Position numbers and translations under genes: made by a program | Shown: positions 16,759 to 24,974 of the stretch, one piece after another | Layout: each line of letters starts with the position of its first letter | Numbering within the stretch: position 1 is the stretch's first letter | Notes under the pieces: model-generated | The model's input: only the letters and a program-made list of their open reading frames with translations | Told to the model about the DNA's origin: nothing | Database searches by the model: none | From: Niastella sp. | GTDB lineage: Bacteria; Bacteroidota; Bacteroidia; Chitinophagales; Chitinophagaceae | Reading direction: 5' to 3' | Assembly: GCA_021154515.1 (NCBI GenBank) | Contig: JAJKIL010000229.1 | Location: 1-32,682, forward strand | DNA length: 32,682 bases

Positions 16759-17373
16759 TTATAATACTTTTATCCAGAATTTTAATAAGGTCTGCACCTG
16801 GGAATCTACTTCCTGATAACCCGGCGGTATTTTATTATCCAGGCAATGAAAGGTGGCCACCCTCGTTCCTATTGGCATTGCGTTCAATTTTTTATATAAC
16901 TGTCTGTGATAATAATTGAACAGATAGGTTGAATAGGTTATGTTGTCATCTATCTTTTCCTTATCCATCAGATTTTCGTAGAACGAGTTAAAGAAATAAA
17001 AATGATCATATTGGCTGAAGTCCAGTTCGGTAATATTACCATGGATAAAATGAACATTTTGAAACCCAAGCATTTCCCTGGCATCCTCTGCATGCGCTAC
17101 AAGATCTTTGCGTTGTTCAACCCCATAAAACGAAGCATGTGGTTTATAATAAGCGCCGGCCAGGCAAAATTTACCTACCCCACTGCCAATATCCAACACG
17201 TTTACACCGGGATGTGTTACAAGGAACTGAGCCGCCAGCTGGGTAATTTGTAACGGGGTCCAATGCCTGTGCGCCAATAACTGAATGGAATCAGGGTATA
17301 ATCTGTTTAGCTGGGCGTCTGTTCTAAACCATTTATCTATCGGGTTGGAGTAAGCTGATGTTGCCTGGTACAT
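16759..17373 (-). CDS. Class I SAM-dependent methyltransferase, paralog A
   Basis: This 204-residue protein has SAM motif I as V-L-D-I-G-S-G-V-G-K-F-C-L-A-G-A (about residues 78-93) and F-Y-G-V-E-Q-R-K-D as the acidic loop. The N-terminal K-W-F-R-T-D-A-Q-L-N-R-L-Y-P-D-S-I matches D-W-F-S-T-D-A-R-L-H-Q-L-Y-P-E-S-I of paralog B, which supports the chosen ATG. The substrate is not identifiable. It heads the four-gene group (methyltransferase A, DUF983, methyltransferase B, SulP). A perfect TAnnTTTG box ends only four bases before the start codon, so its transcript may be leaderless. Confidence 0.85.
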   Translation of the reverse strand: MYQATSAYSNPIDKWFRTDAQLNRLYPDSIQLLAHRHWTPLQITQLAAQFLVTHPGVNVLDIGSGVGKFCLAGAYYKPHASFYGVEQRKDLVAHAEDAREMLGFQNVHFIHGNITELDFSQYDHFYFFNSFYENLMDKEKIDDNITYSTYLFNYYHRQLYKKLNAMPIGTRVATFHCLDNKIPPGYQEVDSQVQTLLKFWIKVL

Positions 17374-17377
17374 GTTG

Positions 17378-17385
17378 CAAAATTA
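17378..17385 (-). promoter_or_regulatory. Candidate -7 promoter box (TAATTTTG) at the methyltransferase A start
   Basis: Read on the minus strand, TAATTTTG matches the Bacteroidota -7 pattern TAnnTTTG exactly. Only GTTG (plus-strand 17374-17377) separates it from the ATG at 17373. With usual spacing, transcription would begin at or next to the A of ATG. A good -33 TTTG is not visible 19-21 bases upstream, so the call is tentative. Confidence 0.3.
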
Positions 17386-17472
17386 CCTCATTTGATAACC
17401 GGGAGCGGTAACCCTTATCACCATAAAAAGTGACATTTATCAATTTTGGGGGATGATGGGCTTGAAACCGGC

Positions 17473-18180
17473 TTATTTATAGTTTGCAATTTTTATAAGC
17501 TGGTTAACGTCAAGAACGATTATTTTCCGGCCCTTTGTTTGTACAATACCAGCCTCTTTAAATTCCGTCAGGATCCGTACCGCACTTTCGCGAACGGTTC
17601 CTACAATATTTGCCAGGTCATTCCGGCTGATATTTATTTCTACCGGCATGCCGGGTTGAAAATTCACCTTGTATTTTTCCCTAAGTACTATTAGTTGTAA
17701 TGCCAGCCTTTCCCTTACTGATTTCTGGGCAAAAGCGGAGATACTATTAGCCAGTACAGCGAATTCATGGCTTAAGGTTTTTAGCAGACGCTTACTTAGT
17801 ACTGAAGATTTCTGTAACGTGTTCAGGAAATCTTCCTTGGGAATAAATGCTATTCTGCTTTTTTCCAATGCGGCGGCCGAATCGGGATACCTGTCTTCAG
17901 AAAGAATAGCATGGTAGCCCAGGATCTCGCCCTGGTTGGCTACATAAATAATTTGCTCCCTTCCGTCTTTGTCTACTTTATACTTCTTTACTTTCCCTTC
18001 TACAATATAAAATATACCGGAAGGATAAGCGGCCTCCCTGAAGATGATCTCCCCTTTTGAATAAAGTTGCTCGGTTTTATTGGCTGTCAGTAACTCAAAA
18101 TCTTCAGCAGGCAAATCCATTAAAACAGATTCACTTTTAAAGTCCCACTTATCAATTGGAAATTTGCCGCGTATGCTCAT
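17473..18180 (-). CDS. Crp/Fnr-family transcription regulator
   Basis: This 235-residue protein has an N-terminal cyclic-nucleotide-binding-type beta-barrel (about residues 20-130; Y-S-K-G-E-I-I-F-R-E and G-I-F-Y-I-V-E-G-K-V-K-K-Y). A dimerisation helix follows. The C-terminal winged helix-turn-helix covers about 150-230 (INISRNDLANIVGTVRESAVRIL in pieces). The residues that bind cAMP in E. coli Crp are not clearly kept and no Fnr-type Cys cluster is present, so the signal is unknown. The ATG at 18180 is preferred to a TTG at 18213, because the latter would overlap the upstream gene and adds residues unlike the family. It follows the methyltransferase stop by 16 bases and is probably cotranscribed. 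Confidence 0.9.
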   Translation of the reverse strand: MSIRGKFPIDKWDFKSESVLMDLPAEDFELLTANKTEQLYSKGEIIFREAAYPSGIFYIVEGKVKKYKVDKDGREQIIYVANQGEILGYHAILSEDRYPDSAAALEKSRIAFIPKEDFLNTLQKSSVLSKRLLKTLSHEFAVLANSISAFAQKSVRERLALQLIVLREKYKVNFQPGMPVEINISRNDLANIVGTVRESAVRILTEFKEAGIVQTKGRKIIVLDVNQLIKIANYK

Positions 18181-18196
18181 GTATGCCTGCAATTTA

Positions 18197-18985
18197 CTAT
18201 ATCTTCTCCGCAATAGTCAAAGCCATGGAGAAATGCTTCTCAACTATACCCTGAAACTCTTCATTTATCAGGGCTTCCATTTCTCCATAAAAAGCCTGTT
18301 GAACGGGTTGAGAAGCAACCAGATGATTGGAGTAAGTATTCAGCAATTTCACAAATTGTTTGGCGTTATAGGTTATAACGACCGGAAAAGATTGAAAATA
18401 TTTTAAGCTGAATAAGCTTTCATCAATCTCAGTTGGCTTCAGGTCTTTATCCCTGGGGAATTCCGGCCTTATATGTTTGTCGGTAAAATCGTATTTGTCA
18501 TAAATAGGTTGAGAAGCATATAAAAAGGCATCTCCCTTTTCGTCAGAGGTATGATAGGTATGAATAATAGCCAAATGTCCGCCGTTCTTTAACAGGTTAT
18601 GCGCTTTTCTAAATCTTACCGAAGGTTCGATCCAATGGAATGCAGTGGCCGCAAAAACCAGGTCGAATGATCTTTCCGGCAGGGGTATCTCTTCGAATGC
18701 ACCTGTTATTATTTGTACGTTTTTATAATCCTGCAACTCATAGCGCGCTACTTCCGCCAGGTCTGCGCCCAGTTCGATGGCCGTGATCTCAAATCCTTTC
18801 TTTGCCAAAGGCCTGGTCGCCTGGCCGGTACCCGGGCCAATCTCCAATAACCTTGAACGGGGTTGCAGGTCGAGCAGTTCTATTAGCTTTTCAAATAATG
18901 CATCAGGATACCGGGGTCTTATTTCATTATACAGCCCGGCTACTTCATTAAATGTTCGCTTCAGGGAATTGTTATCACTCATCAT
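18197..18985 (-). CDS. SAM-dependent methyltransferase (Methyltransf_11 type)
   Basis: This 262-residue class I methyltransferase has F-N-E-V-A-G-L-Y-N-E-I-R-P-R-Y-P at the start. SAM motif I is L-L-E-I-G-P-G-T-G-Q-A-T (about residues 45-56), and E in I-T-A-I-E-L-G binds the SAM ribose. The F-D-L-V-F-A-A-T-A-F-H-W-I-E motif (about 106-119) is typical of small-molecule methyltransferases of the TAM/UbiE-like group. Substrate unknown. It starts a two-gene unit with the Crp/Fnr regulator. It is not closely related to the paralog pair downstream beyond the fold. Confidence 0.87.
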   Translation of the reverse strand: MMSDNNSLKRTFNEVAGLYNEIRPRYPDALFEKLIELLDLQPRSRLLEIGPGTGQATRPLAKKGFEITAIELGADLAEVARYELQDYKNVQIITGAFEEIPLPERSFDLVFAATAFHWIEPSVRFRKAHNLLKNGGHLAIIHTYHTSDEKGDAFLYASQPIYDKYDFTDKHIRPEFPRDKDLKPTEIDESLFSLKYFQSFPVVITYNAKQFVKLLNTYSNHLVASQPVQQAFYGEMEALINEEFQGIVEKHFSMALTIAEKI

Positions 18986-19006
18986 TTCTTAAAAATAAGG
19001 ATTTCA

Positions 19007-19150
19007 TTACAACCCCTGCACAAACCCGGTTAAACTTTCGTCCTGCCCAAGGTTCAATTTCTTTTTCAGGCGATAACGGCTTACCCGCAGGCTATCCTGC
19101 GTCAGCCGTATAGCGGTTATGGCGTTAATGGCGATGTTCAGCACCAAACG
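19007..19150 (-). pseudogene. C-terminal remnant of a LuxR/GerE-type HTH regulator
   Basis: On the minus strand an open frame ends with TAA at 19007-19009. Its last 47 codons read as the end of a LuxR-type helix-turn-helix domain of the kind found in large Bacteroidota regulators: A-I-T-A-I-R-L-T-Q-D, then SLRVSRYRLKKKLNL, then D-E-S-L-T-G-F-V-Q-G-L. The rest of the gene is missing: the frame closes at 19202-19204 and has no start or sensor domain. It is read as a truncated leftover whose 5' part was lost by deletion or rearrangement. Confidence 0.55.
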
Positions 19151-19225
19151 ATCGGCAAAAACACCTTTATCAGTAAAGATACTTACGGGGCGAATTATTT
19201 GTTAGGCGTAAAATTCAAAATGTAA
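19121..19225 (+). pseudogene. C-terminal remnant of a probable outer-membrane protein
   Basis: On the plus strand an open frame ends with TAA at 19223-19225, four bases before the ATG of the lipoprotein gene at 19230. The last residues, YGANYLLGVKFKM preceded by N-T-F-I-S-K-D-T, have the alternating hydrophobic pattern of a final outer-membrane beta-strand. The frame overlaps the LuxR-like tail on the other strand, so the join between the two remnants is probably inside 19121-19150. The family is not identified. Confidence 0.4.
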
Positions 19226-19229
19226 TACA

Positions 19230-19667
19230 ATGAACATTAAAAATATAAAACAGCTAATTATACCAACGCTTGTAGTAGCATTATCCGCTTGTCATAAGGA
19301 GGAAACGATGGATATTTCACCGGCGAAATTTGCTGTTGGGCAACTCATTACCAGCGATACCCTAACCGGTACGGTGAAAGGAACTTTACAAAGTGGTAAA
19401 ACGTATTATTTCAGGTCAGATATCCGCATCAACAAAGGAGATACCTTATTGATGCTGGAAGGATCCAAACTCATTGCCCTGGGCGATGGCAAAACCACGG
19501 CTACCAGTCCGCAGATAAGCTGCAGTGGTACCTTTATCAGTTTGGGATCTCCTAACAATCATAATTTCATTACGGTGCCTGATAACTGCGCACTTCCAGC
19601 TCTATTGGTAAAGAATGGTGGGGTGCCATCCCGGCCGGCCCGGGATGGCACGCTTATTCCAGCTTAA
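19230..19667 (+). pseudogene. Probable truncated lipoprotein
   Basis: The 145-residue frame begins with a good lipoprotein signal (IPTLVVALSAC, Cys at about residue 21). It continues with T-L-T-G-T-V-K-G-T-L-Q-S-G-K-T-Y-Y-F and D-I-R-I-N-K-G-D-T-L-L-M-L-E-G-S-K-L-I-A. These resemble the first turns of the beta-helix-like lipoproteins that Chitinophagaceae encode behind outer-membrane receptors and which are normally several hundred residues long. After about residue 128 the sequence becomes low-quality (G-G-V-P-S-R-P-A-R-D-G) as it enters a GC-rich hairpin. The stop overlaps the last 14 bases of the convergent fucosidase gene. I read it as an N-terminal fragment cut by the same rearrangement as the tails upstream. 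Confidence 0.5.
19623..19651. terminator. Perfect 12-bp hairpin after the fucosidase operon
   Basis: GTGCCATCCCGG (19623-19634) pairs without mismatch with CCGGGATGGCAC (19640-19651) around a 5-base loop. On the minus strand it begins three bases past the stop of the last PUL gene (19654). A T run is missing on both strands, so it may be a 3' stabilising hairpin or a weak bidirectional terminator rather than a classical one. Confidence 0.5.
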
Positions 19668-21039
19668 ATACGGCGCTATACTTAAGACCAGCATTATGTT
19701 GCCACTTTGCCGGCACCTGTACTGTTACCAGGTTACTGGCATATGTCCATTTTAATTTCTGTTCAGGCGCTGCCAGCAGCGTAACACGTTTTGGCCTTCC
19801 TGGTTTATTCACAGGTATTTGAATTACGGCAGGCAATTCAACTGTTTCCTTTTCGGAAAGCCAGCAGGCATAGATCTTACTGCTATCCTTCGACTGCGTA
19901 TAATATATATTGTTAGATGAATAAGGCTCTACGGGCCGGGAAGCATAGATCGCTTCGCCATTGAGGGCCATCCAGTCGCCTATGTCCTGCAATCGTTGAT
20001 ATACCACCGGGTCCCAATCGCCATTTCCGTCGGGACCAACATTCAACAAAAAGTTACCGCCTCTTGAAACGATCTTTACGAGCAATTCCAGTAAACGATG
20101 AGCGCTTTTATACTGATCATTCTTACTGAAGCTCCATGAATTGCCCATGGTCATACAGGTTTCCCAGGGATACGTCAATGGCTTTTCAGGTACTTCCTGC
20201 TCAGGCGTGGTATAGTTTTCAAACTCACCCGCCACTGTACGGTCTACCATTATTAATCCCGGCTGATATTTATGGGCCATAGTCGCAATACGTCGCATAT
20301 TTATATCCATATTAAACGGATCATTCTCTTTTTGCGAAGGACGTACCCAACCGCCATCGAGCCACAAGATATCTATCGGTCCATACCCTGTCATCAACTC
20401 TTCAATCTGGTTGTAGGTAAAGTCCTGGAATTTTTTCCAGCGATCGGGATATTTAGTAGTGCTGTAGTTTACATTATGATCTTTAGGCGGGAAATAGGGC
20501 CACCAGAAATTTTCGCTGTGCCAATCGGGTTTTGAAAAGTAAGCGCCGGTCATAAAGCCTGCTGCACGAAAAGCATCAAAGATGACTTTTGTTACATTAC
20601 TATTTGGATTGTGGGAAAAGGGCGTTTGCGAACCGGTTATTTTATAATCAGTTTGTTTGGTATCAAACATACAAAACCCATCGTGGTGCTTAGTGGTAAA
20701 AACCACATATCGCATACCCGCTGCTTTGGCCGCCTTTACCCATTTCTCCGGATTGAATGCTACCGGGTTAAATGTTGTGGGTAGATTTTCATACGCCTTT
20801 TTATATTCAAAATAATTATTAGCATAGGGGCCGGTGCGTGTCACCCACTCATCGGGACAAATGCTCCAGCTTTCCACTACACCCCACTGACTGTAAGGGC
20901 CCCAATGCATAAACAGGCCAAATTTCAGATCATTCCATTGAGCCAGCTTTTTTATTACCAGCGGATCTTTAGGCGGCACGTATTGGGCGTGGAGTCTGGT
21001 ACCCGTTAAGAAAAGAAATACTATTAATAATTGTTTCAT
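19654..21039 (-). CDS. GH29 alpha-L-fucosidase (second of two)
   Basis: This 461-residue secreted enzyme would hydrolyse terminal alpha-L-fucose from glycans. The ATG at 21039 is chosen because it begins a signal peptide (MKQLLIVFLFLTGTRLHAQ); the longer frame to 21069 adds only unlike residues. Family GH29 marks are F-M-H-W-G (43-47), T-K-H-H-D-G-F-C-M-F (116-125) and I-D-I-L-W-L-D-G-G-W, with the likely nucleophile Asp228. A C-terminal beta-sandwich follows (from about 370). It is the last gene of the PUL, 84 bases after the first fucosidase. It differs enough from its neighbour (Gly-Gly against Phe-Ser after the nucleophile) to have a different linkage preference. The acid/base residue cannot be placed by eye. 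Confidence 0.92.
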   Translation of the reverse strand: MKQLLIVFLFLTGTRLHAQYVPPKDPLVIKKLAQWNDLKFGLFMHWGPYSQWGVVESWSICPDEWVTRTGPYANNYFEYKKAYENLPTTFNPVAFNPEKWVKAAKAAGMRYVVFTTKHHDGFCMFDTKQTDYKITGSQTPFSHNPNSNVTKVIFDAFRAAGFMTGAYFSKPDWHSENFWWPYFPPKDHNVNYSTTKYPDRWKKFQDFTYNQIEELMTGYGPIDILWLDGGWVRPSQKENDPFNMDINMRRIATMAHKYQPGLIMVDRTVAGEFENYTTPEQEVPEKPLTYPWETCMTMGNSWSFSKNDQYKSAHRLLELLVKIVSRGGNFLLNVGPDGNGDWDPVVYQRLQDIGDWMALNGEAIYASRPVEPYSSNNIYYTQSKDSSKIYACWLSEKETVELPAVIQIPVNKPGRPKRVTLLAAPEQKLKWTYASNLVTVQVPAKWQHNAGLKYSAVFKLE

Positions 21040-21123
21040 AATTGAAGAGTTAAAACCTGTCAGGTGCACTTTGGTATCTTGCCCGGCCGAACTGTTTATG
21101 TGCAGCTGACAGGTTTACTACGT

Positions 21124-22488
21124 CTATAATAAAGTCAGTTCAATAACGGGAATTTCGATATTCGGTTGCTGCGGCAATTTTATTTGCAGATCATTTGAAT
21201 TATCACCAACCGGCTCATATTTTATTTCTGAATTATCATGCAGGAACTGCGCATATTTTATCTTCCCTTTATACCCGGGCAATGTAAGCGTGGAGGGGTT
21301 ATATTTATATTGCATCAGGTGCAGGTATATTTTTTTAGTAACCGGGTTGTAGGTCAGCAAGGTATTCTCAGGCGCTTTATATTCAGCCGGCGCCTGCGTA
21401 CAACCATAAATGGCCTGCTGATTATATTTCATCCAAACCCCAATGCTATCCAGGGCGCGAACGGCGCGATAATCAAAATAACCCCTGGCAGTGGGCCCTA
21501 CATTAAGGATCAGGTTGCCACTTTTGCTTACGGCTGTAATCAACAGGGTAAGCAGCTCGTGGTTCGATTTCCAACTGTTCTCATCCCGGAAATATCCCCA
21601 CGATCCGGAGAAGGTCTGGCAGGTTTCAAACGGCAATCCGCCATATTCACTTTGCAATTCCGATGGTTTCACCTGTTCGGGGGTAGCAAAATCAGCGCCA
21701 TCTGAATACTCATCGAGATCGAGCCGGTTATCGACAATAATACCGGGTTGCAGTTGCCGGATCATTTTCAACAATTCCACGGAACCCCAGTCGTTTTTTC
21801 CCTTACCATGCCCGTTTGAATTGGGATAGGAGAAATCGAGCCACAGGATATCTATCTTTCCATAATTGGTCAATAATTCCCTCACCTGGTTATGCAGGTA
21901 AGCTTTATATTTATTCCAGTCGCGGCCTTTATTTATTTTGGCATAATCTGAATCAGCTTCGCTTTTGGGTTGTAACGGGTGAACGCCATCAACTGTAAAA
22001 TCAGGATGATGCCAGTCGATGAGAGAATAATAAAAACCTACCCTGATCCCTTCAGCCCTGAACGCATCTACAAACTCTCTTACCAGGTCGCGCTTTGCTT
22101 TGGTTTTGGTAGATTTATAATCTGTATATTTTGAATCGAACAAACAAAAGCCTTCATGATGCTTGGTGGTCAATACGGCATATTTCATCCCGGCTGCCTT
22201 TGCCTGTTTCGCCCACGTTTTGGGATCGAACATATCGGGATTGAACATATCGAAGTAAGGCTGGTATTGCTCGTTGTTCATCCGCTCCCAGCGCTTTACC
22301 CATTCGTGACGCGCAGCCTGCGCATACAGTCCCCAGTGAATAAACATTCCAAACCGGTCGTGCGTCCACCAGGCCATGCGTTCTACTTTTTGTTCGTGCG
22401 TCTCATTCCCGATCTTCTTTTGGGCACGGGCTGTTTGTAATAGCAATAATGAAAGAATAAAAACAGCGATCTTTTTAATCTTATACAT
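21124..22488 (-). CDS. GH29 alpha-L-fucosidase (first of two)
   Basis: This 454-residue protein has a signal peptide (residues 1-22, ending TARA before Q-K-K). The GH29 barrel carries F-I-H-W-G (49-53), T-K-H-H-E-G-F-C-L-F (108-117) and I-D-I-L-W-L-D-F-S-Y, with probable nucleophile Asp218. It should release alpha-L-fucose in the periplasm or at the cell surface. The length is typical for the barrel plus a short C-terminal beta-domain. It follows the DUF4998 gene by 19 bases and precedes the second fucosidase on the same strand. Paired GH29 enzymes in one PUL usually split the linkages between them (established for other PULs; inference here). Confidence 0.93.
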   Translation of the reverse strand: MYKIKKIAVFILSLLLLQTARAQKKIGNETHEQKVERMAWWTHDRFGMFIHWGLYAQAARHEWVKRWERMNNEQYQPYFDMFNPDMFDPKTWAKQAKAAGMKYAVLTTKHHEGFCLFDSKYTDYKSTKTKAKRDLVREFVDAFRAEGIRVGFYYSLIDWHHPDFTVDGVHPLQPKSEADSDYAKINKGRDWNKYKAYLHNQVRELLTNYGKIDILWLDFSYPNSNGHGKGKNDWGSVELLKMIRQLQPGIIVDNRLDLDEYSDGADFATPEQVKPSELQSEYGGLPFETCQTFSGSWGYFRDENSWKSNHELLTLLITAVSKSGNLILNVGPTARGYFDYRAVRALDSIGVWMKYNQQAIYGCTQAPAEYKAPENTLLTYNPVTKKIYLHLMQYKYNPSTLTLPGYKGKIKYAQFLHDNSEIKYEPVGDNSNDLQIKLPQQPNIEIPVIELTLL

Positions 22489-22507
22489 GTATGGTCGTTT
22501 TATCGGA

Positions 22508-23710
22508 TTATTTATTTTTCATCAGTTTTACGTTGCTTATCCTTATAGTTTGCTGTGCAGGTACTGCCATGCTGGCTACCACGCCCAGTGTTACAGTAGC
22601 AGCCGTTGGAAGTGTGAACGAAGCCGATACCAGTTTATTGGAATTATCGGTGAACCTGCCATACCCTAAAGCAGTTGTTATATCTGCCACATCTGGCAAT
22701 GCGTTTCCTGATGCTATAGCAAGATAAGCAGCCTCCAGCGAGTTATCAATATTCGATACGGCAGCCTCCAGTACATATTCGCCGGCAGGCAGCGTTACGG
22801 TCTGGTAGATTTTTCCATTGGTAAGAACGCCGTTATCCCAGATCCATAAGGTCATACAGGCATTGTCGACGCCATTGATGGCATCCCAGGTATAGCGGTT
22901 ACGGGCTTCATCGTTGTATTGCCAGTTTAACAACTGTCCAAATCGCCAGTTGCTGTTTTGGGCATTATCCAACAGGAATGGCGACCCGGGATTGTTAATG
23001 TATAGAGCCGTTACATCAGCTTTTACCGGCAGGTTGGCAAAACCGGTGGTAAATGTATCTATGGCCAGGGAAGCCGGTTTATACAACGTACGGTACTGTG
23101 CCTGCGTACCGGGCAACAGATCGGGTAACCTGGTTACCTGGTCTTTATAAACAGCCTTTACCAGGGTGTCGTGCGTACCGTTATTTACATCGGTATACTT
23201 TAGTTGCATACCAATAACTCCGGTTGTTGAATCGGCATCGCTCCAGGTAATTTCAGCCGTATCGTTTATCAGTTCGGCATTCGCAACGCCCCTGTTCAAT
23301 AAAGCGGCAGCATACAGATCGCCATACACCGTACCCGAAACGGTTACTTTAATGGAACTGTTGCCTGCTTGATCGTAATTATAGATCTCGAAGTCGTAGT
23401 TGCCTTCGGTCAGGTTATTGATAATAACCCGCATGGTATCTATGGCCGATGTACGCTGAACAGGTATTTCAACGGAATCAGTATGATTCTTCCAGAATAC
23501 TTTCGATCTTGTTATGGTAGGGTCAGATAAGAGTAACCAATATAGCTGCACTCTTTTCTTTCCGGCATATACCCGCGCCGAATCGGCTTTGGCAGTGTAT
23601 ATGATCTCGCCCCCTTCTACAAACTTTTTAAATTCATCTGCTTTTTTGCAGGACAGTACCAGGCCTGTGGCAACAAATAACAGGCTGATAACGGTTCTTA
23701 TTACATTCAT
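22508..23710 (-). CDS. DUF4998 lipoprotein with a C-terminal DUF5013-like domain
   Basis: This 400-residue lipoprotein has a signal ending V-A-T-G-L-V-L-S-C (Cys about 21). The DUF4998 segment follows (Y-A-G-K-K-R-V-Q-L-Y-W-L-L-L-S-D-P and N-L-T-E-G-N-Y-D-F-E-I-Y-N-Y-D, about 40-130), then fibronectin-like strands. The final domain (from about 245; N-S-N-W-R-F-G-Q-L-L-N-W and Q-T-V-T-L-P-A-G-E-Y-V-L-E) looks like DUF5013, a jelly-roll carbohydrate-binding type fold. Such proteins sit behind SusC/SusD pairs as surface glycan-binding proteins (SGBP-like). The position third after SusD supports that role. Confidence 0.8.
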   Translation of the reverse strand: MNVIRTVISLLFVATGLVLSCKKADEFKKFVEGGEIIYTAKADSARVYAGKKRVQLYWLLLSDPTITRSKVFWKNHTDSVEIPVQRTSAIDTMRVIINNLTEGNYDFEIYNYDQAGNSSIKVTVSGTVYGDLYAAALLNRGVANAELINDTAEITWSDADSTTGVIGMQLKYTDVNNGTHDTLVKAVYKDQVTRLPDLLPGTQAQYRTLYKPASLAIDTFTTGFANLPVKADVTALYINNPGSPFLLDNAQNSNWRFGQLLNWQYNDEARNRYTWDAINGVDNACMTLWIWDNGVLTNGKIYQTVTLPAGEYVLEAAVSNIDNSLEAAYLAIASGNALPDVADITTALGYGRFTDNSNKLVSASFTLPTAATVTLGVVASMAVPAQQTIRISNVKLMKNK

Positions 23711-23757
23711 ACATTCGTTTTTATTCTTGCATGGTGAATGGTCAATGATATAGGGGA

Positions 23758-24954
23758 TTACCTGCTATCGCCCCAGAACGACATTTCCGCAACGTTGGCA
23801 GCATAGCCGCCATCCGTCCAGGTGCGTAATATCTTCAACCGGATGTAACGCACTTTAGGCGCCGTGAGTGGTATATCCATTAACTCACCCGTTTCAGCAG
23901 CCGCCAGATCTGCAGCGTTCGTGGTGCCAACCGGTAACCCGGAAGGCTTTATAACCGTATGATGCGCGAGCAGCGTCCAGCTATTGTCCCAGGCTCCATT
24001 GGGATTGGGGTTATCAGCGCCGTATACTTCAAATTCCCGCAGGTTGTTCTGTGCATAGATCCAGCCGCCATCCTGGTTACGCTGCCATAAACCCACCCGG
24101 CTCAACTGGGCCAGCGTACCCATGTCGAATGTGATCCACATGGGCATACCATCCAGCTTATCGGCCGAGTGCCACATATTATACCCGGTGAAAATACCAT
24201 CCCAGAGATCGGTCATGGATAAGCCCCAGCCATAACCTATATCGGTAGGCAGATCTACTTCCTTAAATTTTGTTTTATCCAACAGCTCTTCATACAGTGG
24301 TGTATATTCCCCCGTTAACGTATCGGAGATATTTCCCCACCTGTCCTTTACAAAAAATCCGAATTTTCTTTTTTCTGCTTTATATCCCCGCAATGAATAA
24401 ACGCCGCTGTCGGCGTTGGTATAATGTGCATCGGTTTGGTCAAACACGCCGGTTGAATCGGTAGTGAGCCCAACGATGGACACATCTGCGCTGCTTTTAT
24501 TTTTAAACGACACATTTACCCCGCCAAAATCAGCCCGCACCTGCAGGCTGCGGTATACATCCAGGTAAGGCGGGGTATGCGGACTTACAGTAATAGTAAC
24601 AGGGGCTGATTGTTTTTCGTCGCGGGTTACCACATATAGTTCTACCTGGTGAAGCAGGGTATCGGCAAACCCATCTACCACCAGCGAGTTGTTGTAATAG
24701 GAGGCGCGTACTTCGCGTTTTTCGCCCGGTTTATTTTCGTACACCGCTTTTACATATAACAAACCGGGGCTTGCCGGCAGTGTATAGGTTAACTGCGCAG
24801 CGCCCGGTAAATTAGTAATGGATACGCTCTTCAACGGATCCGGCGTTGAACCATCACCTTCTCCCGATAACGGCTCATGGATCTCGGGCTTACAGCCATA
24901 CAGTACAACCAGCAACATGCCTGTAATGATCAGCGTTCGTTTGTATAGTTTCAT
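23758..24954 (-). CDS. DUF4959/DUF5126/DUF5000 surface lipoprotein
   Basis: A 398-residue lipoprotein; ATG 24954 is chosen because it gives a clean signal (KRTLIITGMLLVVLYGC). The DUF4959 part comes first (I-T-N-L-P-G-A-A-Q-L-T-Y-T-L-P, about 45-135). A middle beta-domain follows (DUF5126-like, about 138-240). The C-terminal DUF5000 domain is a discoidin/F5-8C-like carbohydrate-binding sandwich from about 250 (W-D-G-x-x-x-G-Y-N-M-W-H-S, I-T-F-D-M-G, R-Y-I-R-L-K-I-L). This trio of domains is typical of the lipoprotein directly after SusD in Bacteroidota PULs. It probably helps capture the glycan at the cell surface. It begins 20 bases after the SusD stop. Confidence 0.87.
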   Translation of the reverse strand: MKLYKRTLIITGMLLVVLYGCKPEIHEPLSGEGDGSTPDPLKSVSITNLPGAAQLTYTLPASPGLLYVKAVYENKPGEKREVRASYYNNSLVVDGFADTLLHQVELYVVTRDEKQSAPVTITVSPHTPPYLDVYRSLQVRADFGGVNVSFKNKSSADVSIVGLTTDSTGVFDQTDAHYTNADSGVYSLRGYKAEKRKFGFFVKDRWGNISDTLTGEYTPLYEELLDKTKFKEVDLPTDIGYGWGLSMTDLWDGIFTGYNMWHSADKLDGMPMWITFDMGTLAQLSRVGLWQRNQDGGWIYAQNNLREFEVYGADNPNPNGAWDNSWTLLAHHTVIKPSGLPVGTTNAADLAAAETGELMDIPLTAPKVRYIRLKILRTWTDGGYAANVAEMSFWGDSR

Positions 24955-24974
24955 GTATTGTAAGATTGTAGAGT

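Noticed and set aside
18178..18213. TTG start at 18213 for the Crp/Fnr gene
   Set aside because: It would overlap the preceding methyltransferase gene and add residues not typical of the family; ATG 18180 fits better.
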